Positions 13,801 through 25,363 of a stretch of 64,000 nt of DNA are shown here, piece after piece. Numbering within the stretch: the stretch's first letter is position 1; every line of letters starts with the position of its first letter. The position numbers and the translations under genes were made by a program. A model generated the notes under the pieces. It searched no databases and was not told the origin of the DNA. It saw nothing but the letters and a program-made list of their open reading frames with translations. The stretch comes from Blasia pusilla (lineage: Eukaryota; Marchantiophyta; Marchantiopsida; Blasiales), in NCBI GenBank assembly GCA_050084515.1, contig CM114271.1:6200001-6264000 (forward strand), given 5' to 3'.

Positions 13801-16012
13801 AACCAATTAGATGTCATAGGTGTCAATAGGAGGCGAGCACAAAGAGGGTGTGTCAAACCTCAAGTGATTGTTGATGAAAGGGTGTTGCGCACTATACTAT
13901 AGATGTCATCTAATGTCTTGACACTAGTTTCCAACCAACAATACATTTGAAAAAGAAATTAGTGTTGGTGTAATAGATAGATTTTCCCCATCGAAATCCA
14001 AAAAAATTAAAATTGTCGTGCTCAATTTCCCATCTTCCTTTGCAAGGGGATAAACAAAACCTTCCTCTCTCTTAGCCATACATATCTTTATGACCCACTT
14101 GCAACCCTACCCGCCCCCTAATTCAAGGCCATCTTCCCCGCTTTTTTACTTCACAAATCCATGTAGTCCAAAATCACTTTCAAGAGAATATTTTGATCAT
14201 CCACCTAATCCTTCCAATCAAACAAGAATTAGTATACAAAAATTAACACAAACCTCATACTTCTCATAATTTTCTCCAAAAAAATTTCACCCAAATGACA
14301 AACTGATTTTTATTGCTTTATTGTCATATGTCAATCACATGGATTGGAGTAGAGGCCCAATATAAGAGTAGATTTGTGACCACCAAAATGAAGGTAGTTA
14401 CACATCACTCCTCCTTAAAGGAAAGCCCATTTATCCCAAGAAATAAAACCCCCCTCCTCACAAAGTTCTAAAGATGTGATCATGAATACAATAAATTAAT
14501 GTTACTATTTTTTCTTATTATGTTCTTATCTTGTCTTACCATCCATATGGAGTTAGTGTTACTAATATAGATGGTTGCAACTCAAGAAGCCATCCTCCAT
14601 CAAAAGCACAAGATAAGTAGAATGATTATACCTTGAAGGGTTTATTATTTTGTCTTGTCAACGTAGATATATCATTCTCCTATCATAATGTCCAATAATA
14701 TTTAAATATATGTTCCATATGCTCCTTCTCATCTTAATTCATTCATTCTTTTTTTCTTTCTCTCTCTCTCTCCAATTAGCAATAATTTTTCTCTATCATT
14801 GATTTTCCATTCCTTTTAATGTCTCTTGAATCCCTTTGAATTTTCATTTTAATGTGTTATTGAAGATTATTTTAATTAAAAACCTTTTTCTAATTATATA
14901 TATATATATATATATATGTAATCCTATAATAACGTCCAATTACACTGAAAATACCTTAAGGCCCCTTTTTTTTTCCCATATAAGCTCCTTCTTATTTTAA
15001 TCTTTCCCTTCCCCTCTCTCTAGCAATGATTTGTCTCTATTATGGATTCCTTTAAGCACCTCTTAAATACCTTTGAATCTTCATTTGAATGTGCCATTGA
15101 AGATTATTTTGGATATACATAGATTTTCATTGGATCATAATTCATTAAAAAAATGCTTATGCTATTTGTGAAGCTTTGGAATCTCTGATTGAATTTAAGT
15201 TCCTCAAAATTACCATGTTTAATCTTGATAATGATGGAGTTTGGTTTAAATTTTATTTCGTATGAAAATTTTTGTATTACATTTATGCTCATCCAGAAAA
15301 TTTTGTGCTGAAATGTTTAGGAGCCAAAATAGTATCTTATTTCATTGATACAAATACGAAGAAGTTTCATTGTTGAGATACGATAAATTAAATATAAACA
15401 AAAAAGGTTATTTATGTATATGGAAGATTCTGTAATTAAGTAAAAATCTTGAGACCGTTCTCAAAGGCACTTTAATTGCAAAAAATAGACTTTCCTATTT
15501 GAAATTCACATTATCTCAAAATTTGCAGAAGTTTGTAATTAACCAAACCCATTTAGTTATTTTGGATGGGCAACTAACTCTCAAGTGGTCGTGCAATAAC
15601 TAATGTTGACTATGATGTCGCTCCGTACAACCCACACTAAAAACCTATACGAACCAATTCAAGTTCATGGCCTAATCCAACACTTGCTTGAAGAGAGTTT
15701 AATATATGTCATGTTCTAACTAATTATGTCATATGTCTTAGACTTCACAGGAAATTCATGGAGACGGTATTTAATTCTGAATATAGGAAAAGAATAGAGG
15801 AAGGTAATAGAAGAAGAAAGAGGATTATTTTTCTAAAGGGCTTGCATTTCAATAGGAGAGGGGAAAGAAAATAACAATGTTAAAAAAAAAGGGGTTTGAA
15901 AGGAGTTTTTTTAAGTGTTAAAATTTCAATATAAGAAGGAAGGAGAGATATCTGATTTTGAAAAGGGGAGTGGAAAAGAGAGAAAGATATAAATTTTCAA
16001 CAAGATGTGACT
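13801..16012. other. AT-rich intergenic spacer with (TA)n
   Basis: No gene supported. It contains a TA dinucleotide run at about 14895-14917 and many short T- and A-tracts. The outer retroelement starts at its right end. Just there, AAGATGTGAC and GTCACATCTT (16002-16023) form a short inverted repeat across the element border. Confidence 0.45.
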
Positions 16013-16500
16013 TGTCACATCTTACTTTGACGTAGGTAGAATTCTATCGCGTCGACGACATAGAGAGTCAAGGGGTCATTTGCTTGGAACTTTGTCTCGA
16101 GATGTCGGATGAGGTTGGCAACAGGTCTATTGTGTCGGGAACGTCATTTATGGCAATTTCCCTATTTTGGTTTTAGTCCTTCAGGTGACCCGTTGATCGG
16201 GTCAACGGTCACGTGGTAACTTGTGCACGCAGGTTACCGTTGGTAGGGCTATTATTGGGGGAAGAGCTTTTTGGCTCTTCCCAAGGGTATAAGAGTGAGA
16301 GAAATGGCTTTCTCAAGCCATCTTTCTCATGTTGAGCCTTAGGAGCGCCTCCCTTGCATAGACGAGTGTGGGTGTGTAGGAGTTAGGGTGCTAGTATCCG
16401 GATTCCTTCATAACAAAAGGTGGATGTGGTTCGATATGTCGATGTTAATTCACGAGTGGAGTTTTAGGCTGGATGAGCCATTTTTACTACTCTTGATTTT
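16013..16500 (+). repeat. Element 1 terminal repeat A1, with TATA-like box and two hairpins
   Basis: 488 bp, matched by A2 (20259-20676 plus 30945-31014) along its whole length with scattered substitutions. It carries a TATA-like GGGTATAAGA at about 16285-16294. A stem-loop with arms GGGAAGAGC/GCTCTTCCC lies just upstream (about 16258-16281), and a second, ATGGCTT-TCTC-AAGCCAT, at about 16304-16321. Both hairpins are kept in A2, the first with one changed base. No TGGTATCAGAG-type primer site follows its end. Confidence 0.8.
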
Positions 16501-17828
16501 ACATGAGAAAGATGCGAGGGGCCAAAAAATTCGTTGTTCGCAAGTAGGCAACCGAGTTGCTTCAGTGGGGAGCCCTTGGAGACGCTAGTTGGCATTTGTA
16601 TGGTCATTTTTTTAGTTCAAGAGGCCGTGCGCGGAAGCGTAGTCCATTTTTCTTACATCTCGTTGGTGCGGGGTGATGGGAGACAACAATAGAGGATAGC
16701 GCGCGGTGTGGCAACGAGTGTCTGTGAGTGATTCGTCGACGGGTGAGTGGCAAGTGTCGGGAGAGAGACTATAGGGCTTGCAGCCGCCAGGGGGCTGTTG
16801 AGTGAAGACGGCTAAGTTGGAGCCGTAGCCGTTTAGGTTACTTGAGATTAAGATCGGACGGCTAGAAAGCCGTTACGTTGAGGAGGAGGTAGCAAGGTTG
16901 GGACAAGTCGGGTGGAGCAAGGTGGCCAATTGCGTGGCCGCCAAGTGTCACACAGAGAAGGATACGGAGCTAGGTGTGTGCAGGTCGAGGGACGTACGCA
17001 TAGGGATGCACACCCATGTCGAGTAAGAAGGTAAGAGGAGATGGCATCAAGTCGTGCGACAGCAAAGGTCGCAAAGTGAGGGAGTAATGAGGGATGGGTG
17101 GCCGCCATAGGGCAGCGTGCTACCCATGCACGAGGAGTGTGAGGTCGAGCCAAGGGTTTGGGAGGCACCAAGGCTCCATGGAGAGCCATGGCCAAAGGTA
17201 GCTAGAGGAGGGCTCGGGCAGTGAAGAGGAAGAGCCGCGGAGGGGAAATAGGCGCATAACGGGGGAGCTTTGAAGGAGATGGGAGGAAAGAAGAGCATGG
17301 GATGCAAGAGGAGCCATTAAGGCTCCATGGAGATGGGACACACAAAGCCATTATGGCTCTAGGAAGCCACATAGGGTGGCGGGCTGGGAGGTATGAAAGC
17401 TGACAACGTACAACCAAGTGCCAAGGTGTTTTTGGGAGGAAGGAAAGCGCGGAAGGTGGAGAAGAGACAGCCGACGGCTGGGCAATGGCGGACGTGGCTA
17501 AAGGCATGAAGGCGCCACATAGAAGCAAAATGTGGTAATGTGGTTGGATACTAGGTAACGTGGTAGGACTGGATGGAGTACAGTTGGTTGTGAAGTAGGG
17601 CCAGGGTATTAACCGTGGTCAGGCAGATACACTGTTGAGTGAGGTCTACATAGTTGGGGATCTGGACTTACTTGGTAAAGTAAGAGATGGTTGACCATTG
17701 ATCATGGTAAGTAACATGGTCACGGATTTCAGATTATAGTTGGGAGTTGCGACGGGATTCACTTGCACTTTGTTGACCGGTGTTGAGACGAGTGATCCAC
17801 ACCGATAGTTTGCGATTGAGTGTAAGAG
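16501..17828 (+). other. Element 1 untranslated leader
   Basis: No open frame on the element's coding strand. The long minus-strand frames at 16848-17528 are proline/leucine-rich shadows without a domain. GTGCGCGGAAGCGTAGTCC at about 16627-16645 resembles the D-arm part of plant initiator tRNA-Met and recurs in element 2. Confidence 0.5.
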
Positions 17829-18993
17829 GTGGAGACACACGCACCGATGCCGATAGGCAGTCTGCATCGGGGTAGTACGAGTAGGAGTAGTGGAGTGACA
17901 CGGAGTGGTGTGAGGTATCGAGGGGTTTTGAGTGAGGAACCACCCCGACTCCCATTCGTGGCCAGATCATCATCACTAGAGAGCGGGTCTAGTGTAGAGA
18001 TCCCAGATGGGGACAGTGATGCGTGGAGAGAGGTGGACGACATGGGCCATCGGGGCATGCGTCATTTCTCGGGTGCGGTTGATACCATAGATTTAGATGA
18101 CTTCATCTAGGAGTTCGACACGTGATGGGACTTCTAGGAGATACGGACCCCTACGCAGTTCAACCCTTTCATGGCATGGAAGGGTTGTTCCAGCACTTGG
18201 AGGATCCTGAATGGATGATTACATGGAGTTTTGATCTCTATACTCTGTAGAGATCGATGCCTGGAGGGTGTATTGGGCTCAAGGGTATATATCCACTAGT
18301 GGCTGCGAGGCGTATGATGGGATAGTGAGGGCGGAGAGACCTACACCATCAACCCTGGGACTAGGTGGAGAGGATGGCAGTGAGAGTGGTGAGGTGGCAG
18401 AGACCTCTCGTGGTAGAGGACCACCGAGTTTCAATCCTACAGTGGAGTTCTTCCAACAGTTGGGGAGGAGCTACTATGGCGTGCGGACCCACAAGCTAAA
18501 TAGTCTACAGGATTTTCACTGGAGATCGGGTGAGAGTCTTAGGGAGGCGTTCACGTGCATGCGACGGTTGATCGTTGCCACATATGGGGTGATTGAGGCG
18601 CAGTTAGTGCAATATTGGTACGGGGTGCTGGATGAGGAGCTACGGAGGAGAGTTCAAGATGCGATGTTGCTTCACAAGGCAAAGCCCACAATGAAGGTGG
18701 TCTTGGAGTTGTTTGAGCGAGTAGAGCTCAACATGAGTGATTAGGAGCCACCTAGGATGGCCTCACTAGAGTTGCAGTGTGATCATTGTCATCGATATCA
18801 TCACACTAGGGATAGGTGTTTTGATCTTCGTCGAGCGATACGTCTAGAGGTAGGCAAAGGGCCTGGGGGCGAGAGAGTTGGTGGAGATCGAGGGGTTGAT
18901 GATCGTAGTGGTAGAGTTCCATCACCAGTCAAGGGAGATGGAGGACGTGCACCCAATGCAACGTTCCTCACTCGCATCGATCAGTTGGAGTAG
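17829..18993 (+). pseudogene. Element 1 gag remnant with zinc knuckle
   Basis: Structural polyprotein remnant. The N-terminal part (17829-18110) is Arg/Ser-rich with TRSGVRYRG, matching TRSGARFRG in element 2. The capsid-like part (18268-18744) includes YYGVRTHKLNSLQDF, GESLREAF and RRLIVATYGVIEAQL, again shared with element 2 (GESLREAY, RRLINVTRGVTEAQL). A CX2CX4HX4C zinc knuckle (CDHCHRYHHTRDRC) follows at about 18778-18820. The reading frame is cut by TAG at 18108, 18742 and 18991 and by a frame change before 18268. Assignment as gag rests on position, the knuckle and the neighbouring protease. Confidence 0.8.
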
Positions 18994-19579
18994 AGGATTG
19001 CTACCATGACAATGATGCAACCAGTGATAGGCACGGAGCCGAGAGTAGCTAGTGTGGCTCCAGCCTCCACGTCGTATGAGGATACGCGGGAGGACTATAC
19101 GGGGTTGAGGTTTATGTATAGTGCGGCTTAGGTTGAGGCTGCTGCGGCGGTGACTCGAGGTGCTGCGAGAGTAACCGAGCCATCGAGAGGTGGGGTTGAG
19201 ATTGATCCATAGGAGGGGATCGATGGGTGGCAGGCCAAGGTTCCCCAGTTGTTCACATTGTCAGAGGCACTACATACAGCGTCAACGGATGGTGCCTTGT
19301 GGACCGATAGTACCTATGGGTGAGACAGGTGCGTCCACGTCACGAGGATTTGGAGAGACAACTCCTATGCCGGTTTAGGAGGAGCCAGTGTCGACCATGT
19401 TGTTGGAGGTGGCTATTAGGGTGAGCCAGACTCTGTTGTTTTCCGCCATGGAGTTGGCGACATTGGGAGTTGGACTAGCGGAGGTGTTCCGGCTGGCCGC
19501 CACGTTGTGTGAGTGTGGAGAGGTGACTACCTATTTTTCAGAGGTAGTTGAGGAGGTGGTGGACTTGCCCTCGAAGTAG

Positions 19580-20192
19580 GTGCTTGGGACGTTCCCCATT
19601 GAGTCATGGCATGCGGCAGTGGCAAAGTTGGTAGATATGCCAACTAGGCGAGCGATAGAGCAAGCTATGATCACACCAAGTGTGATGTTGTTGGAAAAAC
19701 AAGCATGAGTGTTACGCTTGGTTAGTCCCACAGGTATGATGTACCATACACAACACATCCTACTTGATTCGGGACCGCAACCCTTGATGTTAGGGAAGGC
19801 AACGTGTTTAGCGTTGGGTTTACGGAAAGGCGACATCGAGCCTTATTCCTTTTAGATATAGACCTCTATTGGGGGCGTATCACCCACACAATACATGACT
19901 CGGCAGGATTTAGTGATTAGACTTCATCCATAGCATGAGTCGGATAGTGCGATGGTGCGCACTCGGGCGATTACGACATCGCAGAGTCGTATGATGTGTT
20001 GGTAGGGAGTACGGTGTTGTATCCTCTTGGTTTCATTCTGGACTTTTGGGAGGAGACCGTTTCTTATTGGCCAGGGTGGCGATTAGGTGATGGACGGGTG
20101 AGCCATCTACCGGTGCAGTTTCCAGGAGTTAGTGGTGATCGATCGCGTGAGGATACGGTGATCACGTTGGCAACATTCACAAGTGGTGTCGC
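19580..20192 (+). pseudogene. Element 1 retroviral-type aspartic protease remnant
   Basis: Contains LLDSGPQPLMLGKA at about 19765, the DSG active-site loop, then TSIGGVSPTQYMTRQ and SYDVLVGSTVLYPLGF, matching the intact protease frame of element 2 nearly residue for residue. It is broken by stops and frame changes. After YWPGWRLGDGR the sequence soon jumps into the B1 remnant, which marks the internal deletion that removed methyltransferase, reverse transcriptase and integrase. Confidence 0.8.
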
Positions 20193-20258
20193 TATTGTGT
20201 GGTGTGTAGATATGACCAGAGATGTGGGTTGTGTAGCAATGTATATGCGTACAAAAAC
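20193..20258 (+). repeat. Element 1 B1 remnant
   Basis: About 60 bp (GTGTGGTGTGTAGATATGACC to the A2 border) match the end of B2 at 31092-31147 with a few changes. The upstream part of B1 was lost in the internal deletion. Confidence 0.75.
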
Positions 20259-20676
20259 TGTCACATCTTACTTCAACATAGGTAGAGTTCTATCGCGTCG
20301 ACGACATAGAGAGTTAGCGGGCTGTTGGGTGTAACTTTGTCCCAAGATGTCGGATGAGGTTGGAAACAGGTTTGTTGTATCGGGAATGTCGTTTATGATG
20401 AATTTCCTATTTTGGTTTTAGTTTGTCAGGTGACGCGTTGACCGGGTCAATGGTCACCTCGTAACCTATGCACGCAGGTTACCGTTGGTAGGGCTATTTT
20501 TGGGGGAAGAGATTTTTGGCTCTTCCCAAGGGTATAAGGGAGAGAGAGATGGCTTTCTCAAGCCATCTTTATCATGTTGAGCCTTAGGAGTGACTCACTT
20601 AGATAGACGTGTGTGGGTGTATAGGAGTTAGGTTGTTAACATCCACATTCTTTCATAGTAGAGGGTGGATGTGGTT
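20259..20676 (+). repeat. Element 1 A2, left part (interrupted)
   Basis: Matches 16013-16431. It stops at GTGGTT where element 2 begins. The unbroken A1 copy reads straight through this site (GTGGTTCGATATG at 16426-16438), so A1 shows the empty target. Confidence 0.88.
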
Positions 20677-21183
20677 TGTCACGTCTTTTAGGATAGATCG
20701 GTGGGATCTAATAGAGCGCCTTCATGAGTAGTGGAGGACACGCCCAGTAGGTCGAGGGTGACCTGCTGAGGCCCTTGGAAACCTGAGATAGCAGGTTTCC
20801 CCTTCGTTTCGGCTCATTTGGAGCCATATTGAGGAACTTACTATTTTAGGTAAGTACCATTTTGAGTATATTATCGACTTACTATTTTTGGTAAGTGGCC
20901 CTTGACCTCCTACATCAGGTCAAGGAGGTGACTTGGGAGAATAGGTTACCATGGAGAGAGCTTGGGAGAGGAGAGGGGTATACCTCAAGGAGAGAGAGCT
21001 TGAGAGCTCATTCTCTCTTTGTTGAACCTCTTGGCATGAGGCGGCGGAGCTATGGTACCTTGCCTTGTGAGTGTAACCCAAGCCTCTCATTAGGAGAGTG
21101 GGTTTGGTTTGACATGAGAGAGAGTGCACACCTTTGAGAGCTATGGTGTGAGATGGTGGAGAGAGAGATTGGATCTTACTTTA
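20677..21183 (+). repeat. Element 2 terminal repeat A1
   Basis: 507 bp, nearly identical to A2; the few differences are clustered in the first 130 bp. It contains hairpins GGAAACC/GGTTTCC, two successive ACTTAC-loop-GTAAGT-like stems (about 20837-20897) and CCTTGACCT/AGGTCAAGG (20900-20925). It ends CTTACTTTA and is followed by CAAAGAGAG, not by B and not by a recognisable primer-binding site. The identical short frames in A1 and A2 on either strand are not genes. Confidence 0.92.
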
Positions 21184-22730
21184 CAAAGAGAGAATGAGAG
21201 AGTGAGAGAGCTTCATGGGGGAGCTCGCTGGTCACTCCCTGTTTTTGCAGGTTGGGGACCGTGTTCCCCGTTCAGCGGCTCATGGGAGTGCTCACCGGAG
21301 CAAGGGGTGCTTTCATTACTCTTTGCATTTGCCGATTTTTCGTGTGGAAGAGTGGCGCGCGGAAGCGCTGCCCAATTTCTGATAGGGATTGAGTATGGGG
21401 GCGGTTGCCCCATGCTGGTGCTCTCGGGAACACCATGTAGCTTGCTGATATGTATTTTTACAGATGTTACATTTTCGTTGGGAGAAATCAGCGCAGGAGC
21501 GCTGCCGAATTTTGTGTAGGAGAAAGAGACATTGGGCTTTACGACAGTCCCCGTCATTTTTTACTGAAATGTTTGATTCTAAATATTTTTTGATGGTAGT
21601 GTAGATCGTGAAGCTGTGCACGCTGTGCAACAAACAGTGCACAAGTTGGAGTTGCGAGCAAAAAGTTATGGGCAATCTTGTAAAGCTGCCATTGCTAGGC
21701 GATTTTTAGGGTTAAATCGTGCAAACCCTAAATCAACCGCCACACCGGCGGCGGCCGTCGCCATCATAGTCACCGTCAACGGTCGACGGTCAACCGTCAC
21801 CGTCATCGGTCGGCCGTCACCATCAGCGGTCAACCGTCACTGTCAAGGGTCCACCGTCCATTGTCCACCCTTTGGGTGCCATTGTCGCCATTACGGAGTG
21901 GAGGGTCTTCCATGACGTTCGTTGATTCCTTGACTTGCGTCGCCACCACGTACTTTGTTTTGGCCGCCACCGTCATCGCAGTTTCTTCATCAACCAATGA
22001 AGGCAGATGACCTCCGGTTATGGTGTTTGAGTTTTGATTTCATGCTGCTATGTTGTGATTGGTAGCCGCTCGACGACGATCGAGTATCGTGTCGTGGCGC
22101 CAGAGCCGCAACGCCGCCCGATTGCCGCGCCCGTGTCGCTCGGGCCGCACCGCACCATCTCTATCGCGGAGCCGCACCGTCATTGTGGAGCGAGTGTGGG
22201 ATTATTATTGATTGAGGAGGGTATGCCGCCGAAAGTGCCGCATCCCACCATCGAGGGCCGCGGCCGTTTGTAGCCGTTCGCGTCGCGCCGCAACGCCGCA
22301 CCGTTCGGCGGGACCGCGCAGGTGTCTATCGAGGAGTTTTGAGCAGCATCATGACGGGAGGAGTATGACTTGCTGATTGGAGGAGTTGTCTCCACGATCG
22401 AGTTGGGGTCGAGATTTGCGATTCTTGAGGAGCGACATCGACATGTGTTCGGGTTACCCATTCTCGGTCCTTTACCCGCACGTGTGAGGGATTCTGGGAT
22501 TTATTTGGGGATATTGGGTGTGTGGATGCTGAGAGCATCATTTATATATGTGGTTTAGGGGACATAGACCTGTGTGGGATGTCCGGAGTTGAGGGTAGGT
22601 TGTCGATGAGATGATAGCCTGGTCGATTTGCCGCACCACGCCGCGTGTTGCAACACGTTACACGTCTCGGGGAGAGAGAGTGTAGATCGAGTGCCGCATG
22701 TTTGGGATGAGTGATTGAGGGATTCCTCAC
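21184..22730 (+). other. Element 2 untranslated leader
   Basis: GC-rich, no coding frame supported. AGAGTGGCGCGCGGAAGCG at 21349-21367 closely resembles the 5' part of plant initiator tRNA-Met in the same sense. A related copy lies at 21487-21506. A run of GTCACCGTCAACGGTCGAC-type short repeats spans 21760-21860. Confidence 0.5.
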
Positions 22731-24000
22731 GAGGTTCAGAGTGATCGGGTGAGAGGGGCACGAGGGTCATCACGGAGTCTGTTCAGGACTTTGAGAGCCG
22801 AGGTGGTGAACCTAAGAGTAGCTCTAGAGGTTTTACGCGGAGTGGCGCGAGGTTTCGAGGGTCTCCACGTGAGGGACCACCTCAACCTCCTTCTGTGTCA
22901 TCGTCAGACGAGGGGGAGGGTGTAGAGGAGTTTGTGAGCACATCGCCACACATTGTGAGTGGTCCTACCGGTTGGGCGTCACGAGATGGACGATCGGGGT
23001 AGAGGACGCGAGGTTTTCAGGTGTGAGGCACGATTGAGTTGCACGCGATTTTATAGCAGAGTTTAGGAGTTGGTGCGACTCCCGTGGGCCAGAACTCTAG
23101 AGAGTTCAACCGTTCTTACAAAGATGGAACGGTATGTTCCAAAGATTTAGAGGGGGCGCCCATGGACGATTACCATGAGTTCTCTCGAGAGATATGCATG
23201 TGAGATCGAGGCGTGGAGGCTCTACTATGACCCACATTATGTGTCATGGACGGAGCGTTCCCAGATGAGGAGGAGGAGTCGAGAGGCTACTTCCTCTTCC
23301 ACTAGTGACGTTTTAGGAGGGGTCACTCGACGGGAGCGATTGCACCGTCTAGTCGGGTTCATCCCTGAGTTGAGTTCTTTTGAGTTGAGGGCGAGCTACC
23401 AAGGGGTACGGACGGAGAAGTTGCGGAGCATCCACGACTTCCAGAGGCGCCGGGTGAGAGTTTGCGTGAGGCTTACACTCGCTTGCGCCGGTTGATCAAC
23501 GTCACTCGGGGGGTGACAGAGGCTCAGCTATCCGGTCATGGTATGCGATCTTTGGCCGACCGACCCTGCGGACACGGAGTGCGGAGGGGGTGCTTCTTAT
23601 GAACACCTCCCCACGTTGAGATGTTTTTAGGACCGCCGAGAATATTGAGCGCAACATGGCGGAGGAGAGCGTAGCCACCATGGGTTCTGGGCGAGAGCAG
23701 TCACGATTGTCTGCACCACTTGTGTAGCAACGTGGACTCCGAGATAGGTCGACTATGGCACCACGAGCTCGGGGGGAGGATACCGAGAGGCCGTGCCACG
23801 AGACTGCGCCTTCATATGCGGCTCAAGGCAGCAGCCGCCTACTATTACTTGTTGGTCATGTGGTGGAGCCCATCATCAGCGCGATTGCACTCGCGGGGTC
23901 ATGGACGTGTGCCTCAAAGATGGAGGAGGAGATGGTGTCGCACCAGGAGGTTATCGGTGTGACTACCGCCGAGGTATGGTCATACACGCGCCAGGTGTTT
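22731..24000 (+). pseudogene. Element 2 gag remnant
   Basis: N-terminal Ser/Arg-rich part with TRSGARFRG near 22840, then YQGVRTEKL at about 23398 and, after a frame change, GESLREAYTRLRRL at about 23465, all matching element 1 gag. A cysteine-histidine cluster CWSCGGAHHQRDC near 23853 is a slightly altered zinc knuckle (spacing differs by one from CX2CX4HX4C). Interrupted by several stops, including TAG at 23725. Confidence 0.75.
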
Positions 24001-24784
24001 TAGTTTACATCCTGAGTTACGCCTGGACCGAGGGCCGAGAGGGCACCAGAGCGAGTAGCCGGTCCGGTGGGCCTAGAGATCGTGCTCCAGGTGGTCCCGT
24101 TGGGGGACGAGGAGCTGGAGTTGCCCGACAGGGTGGTGGAGCGCCGTGGAGGAGGTAGAGTACCACCACCTAGACGCGCCGAGGGAGATGTCGGACGTGA
24201 GGCCGGGATGGTCGCTTTCGATACAACATGACTACATGAGCATATTGCCGCTATGGCATTGAGGTTACCCGATGCCGGATCTGTGGCATCGACATCATAT
24301 GGAAGCGTCGAGAGATCCGGAGGATCCTGGATGGATGCGAGGTTGCCAGATGGAGGCCGCCGCAGACAGACGCGTGGAGCAGCCGCAGAGTTGATCCACA
24401 GCGAGGGGAAGCCAGAGATGCAGACTAGGCTTCCTCAATCTTTCACGTTGTCGGCGATGAGGACCCCATCGATGGGTCCTCATCAAAGTTCCCAAGAGTT
24501 GGTAATGTTGTTGGTGTGCAAGCACGGAGGGTGATGGGAGAAGCGAAGTGCGACGACTCCTATTGTTGATGCTCGGAGAGGGCATGTGTCAAGCACGTTG
24601 TTGGGGCGGCCACCGTTGTGTACCGCACTCCTTTATTTTCGCTTCCGATGTTGTGACGTTGGGAGGTACGCCCGCCGAGGTTTTTTTTCGGCTGGCCGCT
24701 TCACTATGTGAGCGTGGAGTTGGAGTTCCTGCATCACATTCGTGAGGTGATTGCAGAGGAGGTGATGGACCTGCCCTTGAGCGG
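24001..24784 (+). other. Element 2 gag-protease junction region
   Basis: Broken frames; corresponds by position to the low-complexity region after the knuckle in element 1. FRLAASLCERG near 24690 matches FRLAATLCECG of element 1 (19490), so this was translated before decay. No domain recognised. Confidence 0.45.
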
Positions 24785-25363
24785 ATGCTCGGGCCGCCCA
24801 CGCCGATTCATGGCAGTGCGGTCGCTAGGATGGCGGAGATGCCCGCTAGACCCGCGATAGAGCGTGCCATGGCTTCTCCTGGTGTTGTGTTGCTGGATAA
24901 CCGAGGAGAGGTCTTCCAGTTGGTGAGTCTTGGAGGTAGAGCTTTTAGTCCGCAGCGCGTCTTGTTGGATTCAGGAGCGCAACCCTTGATGTTGGGGAAA
25001 GCGTCATTCAGAGGATTGGGCTTGACGAGAGCCGATGTGGAGTGTTGTCCATTTCGGATACAGACATCCTTGGGTGGAGCGAGTACCACACAGTATATCA
25101 CCCGACAGGAGGTCGTGGTGAGGATTCGCCCGGGACATCCTACAGATGAGTCCGTGGTGCGCGCCAAGGCGATAGTGACTGATGCTGAGTCCTACGACGT
25201 CTTGGTTGGTGGAGCAGTGTTATACCCGATGGGGTTTTCCCTGGATTACTGGGAGGAGTCAGCGTCCTACAGACCAGGATGGCAGTCAGGTGATGGGCGC
25301 CTTAGCTCATTACCCGTTCGATTCACAGGTGCAGTGATCGAGCAATGGCGATGGCAACCTTAG
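24785..25363 (+). pseudogene. Element 2 aspartic protease
   Basis: Open for 192 codons, the longest intact frame of the element. The active-site loop is LLDSGAQPLMLG (Asp codon at 24968-24970). TSLGGASTTQYITRQ and the C-terminal SYDVLVGGAVLYPMGF follow, the latter occupying the place of the usual ILLGxDxL motif. It would cut the polyprotein. The frame runs out just past the protease, and the methyltransferase part starts in another frame. Confidence 0.85.

Noticed and set aside
16848-17528. Overlapping minus-strand frames of 73-115 codons
   Set aside because: They lie antisense in the retroelement leader, overlap each other and have biased Pro/Leu/Ser composition.
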